Below, piece by piece: positions 5,657-12,679 of a stretch of 12,679 nucleotides of DNA (the first letter of the stretch is position 1; every line of letters begins with the position of its first letter). The DNA lies in assembly GCA_003525885.1 (NCBI GenBank), contig DQIG01000420.1:381-13059 (forward strand), read 5' to 3'. This DNA comes from Stenotrophomonas sp. (GTDB lineage Bacteria > Pseudomonadota > Gammaproteobacteria > Xanthomonadales > Xanthomonadaceae). The notes under the pieces were generated by a model that was given only the letters and a program-made list of their open reading frames with translations, was not told where the DNA came from and ran no database searches. The translations under genes and the position numbers were made by a program.

Positions 5657-5699
5657 TGGACAACCCGAAATGGACGCCTATATTGTATAGACATATAAG
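5657..5699 (+). promoter_or_regulatory. Candidate promoter elements for hutIHGU
   Basis: Two weak sigma70-like arrangements are possible: TGGACG (5671-5676) with TATAAG (5694-5699) at 17 bp, and TGGACA (5657-5662) with TATATT (5679-5684) at 16 bp. The first would start near 5706, just before the hutI ATG at 5721. Both overlap the proposed HutC operator, consistent with steric repression. On the minus strand TACAAT (5687-5682) could serve as the hutF -10, with a poor -35. Confidence 0.35.
5679..5698. promoter_or_regulatory. Probable HutC operator between hutF and hutI
   Basis: TGTATAGACA (5684-5693) is an imperfect dyad, symmetric at 4 of its 5 base pairs, in an AT-rich run (TATAT before it, TATAA after) in otherwise GC-rich DNA. 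GntR/HutC-type repressors bind TGT-N4-ACA-like sites, and this is the only such site in the divergent control region. It could control hutFC and hutIHGU together. Binding is inferred from context and not shown. Confidence 0.5.
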
Positions 5700-5720
5700 C
5701 ACAGCCGCGTTGTGGATGCC

Positions 5721-6944
5721 ATGCACGTCGATACCCTCTGGTCCAACGTTCACCTGATCACCCTAGACGGCGAGGGACTGGGCGTCATCCGCGATGGCGT
5801 ACTGGCCTGCGCCGAGGGCCGCATCGTCCACGTCGGCGCTGCCGGCAGCGATGCACACCTGCAGCCGACCACCCGCATCGACGGCGAAGGCCGCTGGATC
5901 TCGCCGGGCCTGATCGACTGCCACACCCACCTGGTCTACGCCGGCAACCGCGCCAACGAATTCGAGCAGCGCCTGCAGGGCGTCAGCTATGCCGAGATCG
6001 CCCGCGCCGGCGGCGGCATCGTTTCCACCGTGCGCGCCACCCGCGCCGCCACGCCCGAGCAACTGGCCAGCGAGAGCCGCCCGCGCCTGCTGGCGATGCG
6101 CGCAGAAGGCGTGACCACGATCGAGATCAAGTCCGGCTACGGCCTGACCCTGCCCGACGAGCGCAAGCAGCTGCGGGTCGCGCGCGCACTGGGCGAGGAA
6201 TGCCGGGTCAACGTGGTCACCACCTTCCTCGGCGCGCACGCGATCCCGCCGGGCCGCGACGCGCAGGAATACACCGACGAGGTGTGTGAGGCGATGATTC
6301 CGGCCATTGCCGCTGAAGGCCTGGCCGAAGCGGTGGACGTGTTCTGCGAGAACATCGCCTTCTCGCCCGCACAGGCGCGGCAGGTCTTCGAAGCGGCGCG
6401 CGCCAATGGGCTGGCGGTGAAGATCCATGCCGAGCAGCTGAGCAACCAGCATGGCGCCGAACTGGCGGCCGGTTTCGGTGCGCTCTCCGCCGACCATATC
6501 GAACATCTGGACGACGCTGGCATCGCCGCGATGGCTGCCGCCGGCACCGTCGCCGTGTTGCTGCCCGGCGCCTTCTATTTCACCCGCGATACCACCCTGC
6601 CGCCGATCGCTGCGCTGCGTGCGGCCGGCGTGCCGATGGCGCTGGCCACCGACAGCAATCCGGGCACCTCGCCGCTGACCAGCCCGCTGCTGGCGATGAA
6701 CATGGGCGCGACCCTGTTCCGCCTGACCGTGGACGAGTGCATCGCCGGCTTCACCCGTGAAGCGGCGCGCGCGCTCGGCCATGGTGAGCGCATCGGCCGC
6801 CTCGCCGTCGGCATGGACTGTGACCTGGCGATCTGGGACATCGACGCCCCCGCCGACCTGGTCTATCGCATTGGATTCAACCCGCTGCACGCGCGCGTGG
6901 TGCGCGGCCAGCCCGACCTGCCTGCCTCCTGGAGCAACACATGA
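5721..6944 (+). CDS. hutI: Imidazolonepropionase HutI
   Basis: Metal-dependent amidohydrolase opening 4-imidazolone-5-propanoate to N-formimino-L-glutamate (third step). The 407 residues contain DCHTHLVYAGNRANEF (metal ligands H68, H70), TTIEIKSGYGL, FLGAHAIPP, KIHAEQLSNQHGAELA (H236, E239), SADHIEHLDDAG (H259), LPGAFYF and ALATDSNPGTSP (D311), all in family order. I prefer the ATG at 5721 (MHVDTLW) over the in-frame GTG at 5712, which would add only three residues. Position 5712 lies in a weak GTGGA ribosome-like site. It is the first gene of the plus-strand unit, and its last four bases (ATGA) overlap the start of hutH. Confidence 0.94.
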   Translation: MHVDTLWSNVHLITLDGEGLGVIRDGVLACAEGRIVHVGAAGSDAHLQPTTRIDGEGRWISPGLIDCHTHLVYAGNRANEFEQRLQGVSYAEIARAGGGIVSTVRATRAATPEQLASESRPRLLAMRAEGVTTIEIKSGYGLTLPDERKQLRVARALGEECRVNVVTTFLGAHAIPPGRDAQEYTDEVCEAMIPAIAAEGLAEAVDVFCENIAFSPAQARQVFEAARANGLAVKIHAEQLSNQHGAELAAGFGALSADHIEHLDDAGIAAMAAAGTVAVLLPGAFYFTRDTTLPPIAALRAAGVPMALATDSNPGTSPLTSPLLAMNMGATLFRLTVDECIAGFTREAARALGHGERIGRLAVGMDCDLAIWDIDAPADLVYRIGFNPLHARVVRGQPDLPASWSNT

Positions 6945-8482
6945 GCAACACCCTGGTTCTTCGCCCCGGCCATGTCACTCTCGCCCAGTGGCGGCAGGTC
7001 TATCGCGGTGCGCCGCTGTCGCTGGACCCGGCCGCGCTGCCGGTGGTGCGCGCCAGTGCCGCAGCCGTCGCTGCCATCGTCGCAAAGGGCGCGCCGGTAT
7101 ATGGCATCAACACCGGCTTCGGCAAGCTGGCCAGCGTGCGCATCGAGCGCGAGGACCTGGCCACCCTGCAGCGCAATATCGTGCTCTCGCACGCTGCCGG
7201 CGTGGGCGAGCCGATGCCGGCCAGCGTGGTGCGGCTGATGATGGCGCTGAAGCTGGTCAGCCTCGCGCAGGGCGCTTCCGGCGTGCGCGAGGAAACCCTG
7301 CTGCTGCTCGAAGCGATGCTCATCAAGGGCGTGCTGCCGGTGGTGCCGGCGCAGGGTTCGGTCGGCGCCTCGGGCGACCTCGCGCCGCTCTCGCATCTGG
7401 CCAGCGTGATGCTGGGCGTCGGCGAAGCGTTCATTGGTGACCAACGTCTGCCGGCAACCGACGCACTGGCGCGTGCCGGCCTGCAGCCGATCGAGCTGGG
7501 CGCAAAGGAAGGCCTGGCGCTGCTCAACGGCACTCAGTTCTCCACCGCCTATGCGCTGGCCGGCCTGTTCGAGATCGAGACCGTGTTCCAGGCCGCGCTG
7601 GTGACCGGCGCGCTGTCGGTGGAAGCGGCCAAGGGCTCGGACACCCCATTCGATCCGCGCATCCATGCCATCCGTGGCCAGCGCGGGCAGATCGCTACTG
7701 CCGCCACGCTGCGCACCCTGATGCAGGGTTCGGACATCCGCGAATCGCACCGCGACAACGATGTGCGCGTGCAGGACCCGTACTGCCTGCGCTGCCAGCC
7801 GCAGGTGATGGGCGCGGCGCTGGACATCCTGCGCCAGGCCGCGACCACGCTGGAAATCGAAGCCAACGGCGTGTCCGACAATCCGCTGGTATTCACCGAT
7901 ACCGGCGAAGCGCTGTCCGGCGGCAACTTCCACGCCGAGCCGGTGGCCTTCGCCGCCGACATGCTGGCGATGGCGGTCTGCGAGATCGGCTCGATCAGCG
8001 AGCGCCGCCTGGCAATGCTGGTCGACCCGGCGCTGTCCGGCCTGCCCGCGTTCCTGACCCCACGCCCCGGCCTGAATTCCGGTTTCATGATTCCGCAGGT
8101 GACCGCCGCGGCGCTGGTCTCGGAAAACAAGCAGCGCGCCTACCCGGCCAGTGTTGATTCGATCCCGACCTCGGCCAACCAGGAAGACCATGTGTCGATG
8201 GCCGCGCATGGCGCGCGCCGCCTGATGCAGATGGCCGAGAACGCCGCCAACGTGATCGGCATCGAGCTGCTGGCCGCCGCGCAGGGTTGCGACTTCCACG
8301 CCCCGCTGCGTTCCAGCGCCGCGCTGGAAACCGTGCGTGCCACCCTGCGTGCACAGGTACCGACGCTGGAAGAAGACCGCTACTTCCACCCGGACATGGT
8401 GACCGCCACCAACCTGGTGCGCAGCGGCGCGCTGGCACGTGGCCTGACCGACCTGTTGCCGACCGTGGAACCGCAGGCATGA
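6941..8482 (+). CDS. hutH: Histidine ammonia-lyase HutH
   Basis: First enzyme of histidine catabolism, eliminating ammonia from L-histidine to give trans-urocanate; normally a cytosolic tetramer. The 513 residues match the usual length of about 510. The self-forming MIO cofactor triad Ala143-Ser144-Gly145 is intact in GSVGASGDLAPLSH, the catalytic Tyr54 lies in PVYGINTGFGKL, and NGTQFSTAYAL, QDPYCLRCQPQV, NPLVF and GNFHAEPVAFAAD are present. GGAG at 6931-6934 is a good ribosome site 6 nt before the ATG. The gene overlaps hutI by 4 bp at its start and hutG by 4 bp at its end, suggesting translational coupling. Confidence 0.96.
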   Translation: MSNTLVLRPGHVTLAQWRQVYRGAPLSLDPAALPVVRASAAAVAAIVAKGAPVYGINTGFGKLASVRIEREDLATLQRNIVLSHAAGVGEPMPASVVRLMMALKLVSLAQGASGVREETLLLLEAMLIKGVLPVVPAQGSVGASGDLAPLSHLASVMLGVGEAFIGDQRLPATDALARAGLQPIELGAKEGLALLNGTQFSTAYALAGLFEIETVFQAALVTGALSVEAAKGSDTPFDPRIHAIRGQRGQIATAATLRTLMQGSDIRESHRDNDVRVQDPYCLRCQPQVMGAALDILRQAATTLEIEANGVSDNPLVFTDTGEALSGGNFHAEPVAFAADMLAMAVCEIGSISERRLAMLVDPALSGLPAFLTPRPGLNSGFMIPQVTAAALVSENKQRAYPASVDSIPTSANQEDHVSMAAHGARRLMQMAENAANVIGIELLAAAQGCDFHAPLRSSAALETVRATLRAQVPTLEEDRYFHPDMVTATNLVRSGALARGLTDLLPTVEPQA

Positions 8483-9333
8483 ATGCCCATCCCGAATGGC
8501 TGACCGTGCACGAGGGCGATGCCCCGTTGATCGTCAGCTTCCCGCACACCGGCAGCGAACTGCCGCACGACCTGATCGGCCACTACCACTCGCCGTGGCT
8601 GGCGCGTCGCGATGCCGACTGGTGGGTGCACGACCTGTACGACTTCGTGCGCGGCATGGGCGCGACCACGGTGCGTTCGGCGATCTCGCGTTCGGTGATC
8701 GACCTCAACCGCGATCCCAGTGGTGTCTCGCTGTATCCGGGCCAGAACACCACCGGCCTGTGCCCGCTGACCACCTTCGACAACCAGCCGCTCTATCACG
8801 CTGGACGCGAGCCGGATGACGCCGAGATCGCCCGGCGCCGCGACACGTATTTCCTGCCCTACCACGATGCGCTGGCCGCGCAGATCACGCGCCTGCGTGC
8901 GCAGCACGGTACGGTGGTGGTGTACGACGCGCATTCGATCCGCTCGCATATTCCGCACCTGTTCGACGGCGAACTGCCGCAGTTCAACCTGGGCACAGCG
9001 GGCCCGTCCGGTGCGCCGGATACGTCCTGCGACAACGCGCTGAGCGATGTGGTGGAAAACCTGCTGAAGATCAGTGGGATGAGCCAGGTGCGCAACGGCC
9101 GCTTCAAGGGCGGCTGGATCACCCGCCACTACAGCAACATCGCCGGCGGCGTACATACGCTGCAGATGGAGCTGGCCTGCCGCGGCTACATGCACGAACC
9201 GCTGCCCGACCAGGTGGACGAACACAGCTGGCCCACCCCGCTCGCCCCCGACCACGCCGCACCGCTGCGCCACACCCTGGCGCAGGTGCTCAACGCCTGC
9301 CTTGAATTCGCTACGAACCGGAGCGCCGCATGA
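8479..9333 (+). CDS. hutG: N-formylglutamate deformylase HutG
   Basis: Hydrolyses N-formyl-L-glutamate, the HutF product, to L-glutamate and formate, the last step of the pathway. The 284 residues fit the N-formylglutamate amidohydrolase family. Hallmarks are LIVSFPHTGSELP (about 17-29), DADWWVHDLYDF, SRSVIDLNRDPSG (about 70-82), VVVYDAHSIRSHIPHLFDG (about 147-165, with candidate zinc ligands) and FKGGWITRHY. The ATG at 8479 overlaps the hutH TGA as ATGA. The frame is open upstream to 8287, but that part lies inside hutH and is rejected. Its presence with hutF marks the two-step formiminoglutamate route; the direct formiminoglutamase (arginase-type HutG) seen in enterics is a different family. 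Confidence 0.93.
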   Translation: MNAHPEWLTVHEGDAPLIVSFPHTGSELPHDLIGHYHSPWLARRDADWWVHDLYDFVRGMGATTVRSAISRSVIDLNRDPSGVSLYPGQNTTGLCPLTTFDNQPLYHAGREPDDAEIARRRDTYFLPYHDALAAQITRLRAQHGTVVVYDAHSIRSHIPHLFDGELPQFNLGTAGPSGAPDTSCDNALSDVVENLLKISGMSQVRNGRFKGGWITRHYSNIAGGVHTLQMELACRGYMHEPLPDQVDEHSWPTPLAPDHAAPLRHTLAQVLNACLEFATNRSAA

Positions 9334-10997
9334 CCCGCAACGACCCGTCCCGCACCATCGCCGCGCCGACCGGCACCACGCTGAACGCCAAGAGCTGGCT
9401 GACCGAAGCGCCGCTGCGCATGCTGATGAACAACCTGCACCCGGACGTGGCCGAGCGGCCACAGGAACTGGTGGTGTACGGCGGCATCGGCCGCGCCGCG
9501 CGCGACTGGGAGAGCTTCGATGCGATCGTCGAAACGCTCAAGCGCCTCGACGACGACCAGACCCTGCTCGTGCAGTCGGGCAAGCCGGTGGGCGTGTTCC
9601 GCACCCACGCCGATGCACCGCGCGTGCTGATCGCCAATTCCAACCTGGTGCCGCGCTGGGCCAACTGGGACCATTTCAACGAGCTGGACAAGAAGGGCCT
9701 GGCCATGTACGGCCAGATGACCGCCGGCAGCTGGATCTACATCGGCGCTCAGGGCATCGTGCAGGGCACCTATGAGACCTTCGTGGAAATGGGCCGCCAG
9801 CACTTCGGCGGCGACCTGACCGGCAAGTGGCTGTTCACCGGTGGCCTCGGTGGCATGGGCGGTGCGCAACCGCTGGCCGCAGTGATGGCCGGCGCATCCT
9901 GCCTGGCCGTCGAGTGCCGCAAGAGCAGCATCGACATGCGCCTGCGCACCGGCTATCTGGACACCTGGACCGACAACCTGGACGAAGCGCTGCGCCTGAT
10001 CGACGAATCGTGCAAGGCCGGCACCCCGAAGTCGGTAGGCCTGCTCGGCAATGTGGCCGACGTGCTGGCCGAACTGCTCAAGCGCGGCGTGAAGCCGGAC
10101 CTGCTGACCGACCAGACCTCCGCGCATGACCCGGTGAATGGCTACCTGCCGCAGGGCTGGACCGTCGAGCAGTGGGATGAGAAGCGCGTTTCCGCCCCCA
10201 AGGAAGTGGAGAAGGCCGCGCGCGCCTCGATGGCCAATCACATCCGCGCCATGCTCGGCTTCCACGCGCTGGGTGTGCCGACCGTGGACTACGGCAACAA
10301 CCTGCGGCAGATGGCGCTGGAAGAAGGCGTGGCCAATGCCTTCGACTTCCCCGGTTTCGTGCCGGCCTACATCCGCCCGCTATTCTGCCGTGGCATCGGA
10401 CCGTTCCGCTGGGCGGCGCTGAGTGGCGACCCGGAAGACATCGCCAAGACCGATGCCAAGGTGAAGGAACTGATTCCGGACAACCCGCACCTGCACCGCT
10501 GGCTGGACATGGCCGCCGAGAAGATCAAGTTCCAGGGCCTGCCGGCACGCATCTGCTGGGTCGGCCTGGGTGATCGCGATCGACTCGGCCTGGCGTTCAA
10601 CGAGATGGTCGCCAACGGCGAACTGAAGGCACCGGTGGTGATCGGCCGTGACCACCTGGACAGTGGCAGCGTGGCGTCGCCGAACCGCGAAACCGAGGCG
10701 ATGGCTGACGGTTCCGATGCGGTGTCCGACTGGCCGCTGCTCAATGCCCTGCTCAACACCGCCAGCGGCGCGACCTGGGTGTCGCTGCACCACGGTGGCG
10801 GCGTGGGCATGGGCTTCTCGCAGCACGCCGGCATGGTGATCGTCTGCGACGGTACCGAAGCGGCGGCGAAGCGCATCGGTCGCGTTCTGTGGAACGACCC
10901 GGCCACCGGCGTCATGCGCCATGCTGATGCGGGCTATGAGATTGCGATCGACTGCGCGAAGGAAAAGGGACTGGATCTGCCGGGGATTCTGGGCTGA
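9330..10997 (+). CDS. hutU: Urocanate hydratase HutU
   Basis: NAD-dependent enzyme adding water to urocanate to give 4-imidazolone-5-propanoate (second step). In this family NAD+ acts as an electrophile and stays tightly bound. The 555 residues are full length. The dinucleotide motif GGLGGMGGAQPLA (171-183) is intact, as are LYVQSGKPVG-like LLVQSGKPVG, DQTSAHDPVNGYLP, LFCRGIGPFRW, the Cys409 segment RICWVGLGDRDR (matching the known active-site Cys near 410), and the C-terminal HHGGGVGMGFSQHAG. GGAG at 9320-9323 lies 6 nt before the ATG, which overlaps the hutG stop by 4 bp. It is the last gene of hutIHGU; repeats follow within 8 bp of its stop. Confidence 0.96.
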   Translation: MTRNDPSRTIAAPTGTTLNAKSWLTEAPLRMLMNNLHPDVAERPQELVVYGGIGRAARDWESFDAIVETLKRLDDDQTLLVQSGKPVGVFRTHADAPRVLIANSNLVPRWANWDHFNELDKKGLAMYGQMTAGSWIYIGAQGIVQGTYETFVEMGRQHFGGDLTGKWLFTGGLGGMGGAQPLAAVMAGASCLAVECRKSSIDMRLRTGYLDTWTDNLDEALRLIDESCKAGTPKSVGLLGNVADVLAELLKRGVKPDLLTDQTSAHDPVNGYLPQGWTVEQWDEKRVSAPKEVEKAARASMANHIRAMLGFHALGVPTVDYGNNLRQMALEEGVANAFDFPGFVPAYIRPLFCRGIGPFRWAALSGDPEDIAKTDAKVKELIPDNPHLHRWLDMAAEKIKFQGLPARICWVGLGDRDRLGLAFNEMVANGELKAPVVIGRDHLDSGSVASPNRETEAMADGSDAVSDWPLLNALLNTASGATWVSLHHGGGVGMGFSQHAGMVIVCDGTEAAAKRIGRVLWNDPATGVMRHADAGYEIAIDCAKEKGLDLPGILG

Positions 10998-11004
10998 TAC
11001 GGGG

Positions 11005-11028
11005 TTGCCGGCCAGCAGCCGGCACTAC
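11005..11028 (-). repeat. SMAG element, TGCCGGC stem
   Basis: TGCCGGC (11006-11012), 5-nt loop, GCCGGCA (11018-11024), then CTAC (11025-11028), the GTAG head on the minus strand. It is a different stem family from the others here. It lies 8 bp after hutU and may act as a weak transcript-end or mRNA-stabilising hairpin; no T-run follows. Confidence 0.75.
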
Positions 11029-11040
11029 CGTAAGGCACCT

Positions 11041-11064
11041 GTAGAGCCGAGCCATGCTCGGCTC
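11041..11064 (+). repeat. SMAG element, AGCCGAGC stem, left member of a pair
   Basis: GTAG (11041-11044), 9-bp stem GAGCCGAGC (11044-11052) with GCTCGGCTC (11056-11064), loop CAT. It pairs with the inverted copy at 11100-11123, heads outward. Confidence 0.85.
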
Positions 11065-11099
11065 AATGCGTCCGGGCCCACGACGCCTGACCCGAAGGC

Positions 11100-11123
11100 A
11101 GCCGAGCATGGGCTCGGCTCTAC
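11100..11123 (-). repeat. SMAG element, AGCCGAGC stem, right member of a pair
   Basis: AGCCGAGC (11100-11107), 4-nt loop, GCTCGGCT (11112-11119), CTAC (11120-11123). With 11041-11064 it could form one long cruciform arm around a 35-bp loop. On the minus strand it matches the element at 12655-12678 exactly, including the CCAT loop and the trailing GC. Confidence 0.85.
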
Positions 11124-11184
11124 ATGCTTGACCCAATGCCCGTCGCTGACCAACATGCGCCATCACCGCTGATGGATCACCGCG

Positions 11185-12621
11185 ATGTACCGCACCCTTG
11201 CTGCTGCATTGCTCTGCGCCCTGTTCGCTGCTCCGGTCGCTTCGGGGCGTGAGTCCCCCGGCGATCTTTCCAATCAGCTCGACACCCAACTGCAGGCCAA
11301 CCGTGAGCGCTACGGCATCGCCGGCCAGGCCGTACTGGTCGCACACAACGGCCAGGTGCTCTACCAGGGCGCCAGCGGTGAACGTGATCCCGCCACCCAT
11401 GCGCCCGCCACTGTCGATACCATCTTCGCCGCACAGTCGATGGCCAAGCTGCTGACCAGCACGCTGGTGATGCAGTTGGTCGATCAGGGCAAGGTGGATC
11501 TGAATGCGCCGGCCAGCCGCTACGTGCCGGACCTGCCGATTGCATGGCAGGCAATCCACGTGCGCGACTTCCTCAACCACAGCTCGGGTATCGGCGAGTA
11601 CTACGACCGCGTCGACAACCGTTGGATCAGCAAGGGCTACAGTGGCGTCGCGCCGGATCTTGCGGCAGCGCTGAACGTCGCCGCCGCCGCACCGATGCAG
11701 TTCGCCACCGGCAGCCGCGTGCAGTACACCCAGGCCAACTACCTGGTGCTTACGGCATTGCTGGAAGCGCATTACCGCAAACCTTACCCGGCCATCGCGC
11801 GCGAGCGCATCCTGCAGCCGCTGAAGATGGCCAGCACCTCCTGGGGCGCGGCCAGCGTGCAGGCGCAGCGTGCGGCGGTGGCCTACATCGGCAAGGACGG
11901 CACGCTGCAGCCGGCCAACGAAGATCCGTGGCCGAACTACGGCTGGGGCCATGCCGATCTGCAGACCACCGTGGCTGACATGAACCGCTTCCTGCAGGCG
12001 CTGGCGACCGGCAAGCTGGTGCGCACGACGACCCTGGAAAAACTCTGGCAGCCACAGAGACTGAGCGGTGGCGGCAGCAATTTCTTCTCCACCGGCTGGG
12101 ACACCACCCGCAGCGACGGCTACACCCAGGTCGGCCACGATGGTGGCACCCGTGTACGTGCGCGGCTGGCCTACAAGGGCACGCTGGCCAACGGCTACTG
12201 GGTGTTCGTTTACCTGACCAACGGCAGTGCGCGCAATGTGTGGTCGAGTACGTTGGTTGAAAGCACGATGGCGGTGGCCGCGCCGCAGGAATTCCTGCAT
12301 GCGGTGTTGTCCGAACGCTTGATTGCCTATGCACTGGATGATGATGCAGGCGCTGCACCCGCCCTGCGCACGTGGTTGCGCGACAGCAGCGGCATCGCGG
12401 CCAACGAACTGGAGCGCGCGATCAATACCGATGGCTACGCCATCCTCGCGAGCCTCGGCGCGCGCAGCGCATTGAAGGTGTTCACGCTCAACACCGAGCT
12501 GTATCCGCAATCGGCCAACGCGTGGGACAGCCTGGCCGAGTGCCATGCCGCACTGGGTGAGAAGGAAGCGGCTGATCGGCTGTATGCGAAGGCCAAGGCG
12601 CTGGCGAAACCGTCTTTGTAG
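11185..12621 (+). CDS. Exported serine beta-lactamase-family hydrolase with TPR-like C-terminus
   Basis: Probable periplasmic serine hydrolase of the class C beta-lactamase/DD-peptidase/esterase family; the substrate is unknown. The 478 residues start with a signal peptide (about 1-20, MYRTLAAALLCALFAAPVAS). The catalytic domain (about 30-350) has S85-M-A-K88 (SxxK nucleophile motif), HVRDFLNHSSGI, Y181-T-Q183 in the second-motif position (usually YxN), and the third motif GHDGG with H318-D-G320. The Asn-to-Gln change is unusual. Residues about 412-473 look like one or two TPR helical repeats (FTLNTELYPQSANAWDSLAE, AALGEKEAADRLYAKAKAL). Calling it an antibiotic-resistance gene would be unsupported; chromosomal AmpC is normally shorter. 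It has a weak ribosome site (TGGA). The stop TAG is the GTAG head of the next SMAG element. Confidence 0.83.
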   Translation: MYRTLAAALLCALFAAPVASGRESPGDLSNQLDTQLQANRERYGIAGQAVLVAHNGQVLYQGASGERDPATHAPATVDTIFAAQSMAKLLTSTLVMQLVDQGKVDLNAPASRYVPDLPIAWQAIHVRDFLNHSSGIGEYYDRVDNRWISKGYSGVAPDLAAALNVAAAAPMQFATGSRVQYTQANYLVLTALLEAHYRKPYPAIARERILQPLKMASTSWGAASVQAQRAAVAYIGKDGTLQPANEDPWPNYGWGHADLQTTVADMNRFLQALATGKLVRTTTLEKLWQPQRLSGGGSNFFSTGWDTTRSDGYTQVGHDGGTRVRARLAYKGTLANGYWVFVYLTNGSARNVWSSTLVESTMAVAAPQEFLHAVLSERLIAYALDDDAGAAPALRTWLRDSSGIAANELERAINTDGYAILASLGARSALKVFTLNTELYPQSANAWDSLAECHAALGEKEAADRLYAKAKALAKPSL

Positions 12622-12642
12622 AGCCGAGCCGATGCTCGGCTC
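12618..12642 (+). repeat. SMAG element supplying the hydrolase stop codon
   Basis: GTAG (12618-12621), AGCCGAGC (12622-12629), loop CGAT, GCTCGGCT (12634-12641). The TAG at 12619-12621 is the stop of the beta-lactamase-family gene. It is the left member of an outward-headed pair with 12655-12678. Confidence 0.85.
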
Positions 12643-12654
12643 CGTTAAAAAAGC

Positions 12655-12678
12655 AGCCGAGCATGGGCTCGGCTCTAC
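12655..12678 (-). repeat. SMAG element followed by a T-run on the minus strand
   Basis: AGCCGAGC (12655-12662), loop ATGG, GCTCGGCT (12667-12674), CTAC (12675-12678). On the minus strand the hairpin is followed after GC by six T (12652-12647), so it has the form of an intrinsic terminator for a gene entering from the right of the window. Confidence 0.75.
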
Positions 12679-12679
12679 A

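Noticed and set aside
3413..5698. A 761-codon plus-strand open frame antisense to hutC and hutF
   Set aside because: It is a long shadow frame typical of GC-rich coding DNA. The minus strand encodes two proteins with intact family motifs, and the plus-strand translation is His/Gln/Ala-rich and low in complexity with no recognisable domain.
5712..5720. GTG at 5712 as the hutI start
   Set aside because: It adds only M-D-A before MHVDTLW and uses up the weak ribosome-like sequence. ATG 5721 is the likelier start.
6863..8389. A 508-codon minus-strand open frame opposite hutH, and a similar one opposite hutI (5763-6890)
   Set aside because: Both mirror well-supported enzymes and have no independent motifs or ribosome sites.
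11005..11123. A CRISPR array or tRNA genes in the repeat clusters
   Set aside because: The repeats are single palindromes in mixed orientations with irregular spacing, not direct repeats with uniform spacers, and no cloverleaf is visible.
10912..12546. A 544-codon minus-strand open frame opposite the serine hydrolase
   Set aside because: The plus strand has a signal peptide, SxxK and HxG in order. The antisense product shows no family features and is Arg/Gly/His-rich.

Overview
This high-GC window looks like chromosome from Stenotrophomonas, probably the S. maltophilia group. The evidence is the density of short GTAG-headed palindromes, which match the REP-like 'SMAG' elements known from that genus, together with a Xanthomonadaceae-type polyhydroxyalkanoate (PHA) granule pair and hut locus. 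I assigned this by pattern recognition and made no database comparison.

Layout. Positions 1-475 (minus) hold the 5' part of a double-FHA-domain protein that is cut by the left edge. Positions 601-1448 (plus) carry a PHA-system family protein and a phasin. A long hairpin with a CU-rich loop and a T-run follows at 1494-1559. Positions 1685-2683 (plus) encode a membrane-anchored protein with a divergent Mrr-like nuclease fold. Positions 2693-3519 are an accessory pocket: a hicA-hicB toxin-antitoxin pair (minus) with SMAG palindromes on both sides. Positions 3527-10997 are the complete histidine-utilisation locus: hutF-hutC on the minus strand and hutI-hutH-hutG-hutU on the plus strand, reading away from a roughly 67-bp shared control region that holds a likely HutC operator. 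Three more SMAG elements fill 11005-11123. Positions 11185-12621 encode an exported serine beta-lactamase-family protein with a C-terminal TPR-like extension. The window ends in another SMAG pair.

How the hut genes work together. HutH deaminates histidine to urocanate, HutU hydrates it to imidazolonepropionate, and HutI opens the ring to formiminoglutamate. HutF removes ammonia to give N-formylglutamate, and HutG releases formate and glutamate. This is the five-step route with HutF and HutG. HutC is the expected repressor, relieved by urocanate. Three consecutive 4-base ATGA overlaps tie hutI, hutH, hutG and hutU together. No histidine or urocanate transporter lies in the window.

I do not see a clearly new multi-gene system. 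The most useful leads are fine-scale: two genes (hicB and the serine hydrolase) whose stop codon is the GTAG head of a SMAG element; SMAG stems that keep pairing through compensatory changes; a HicA that may be C-terminally truncated by a TAG; a candidate sRNA or terminator with an anti-Shine-Dalgarno loop; and the degenerate Mrr-like membrane protein.
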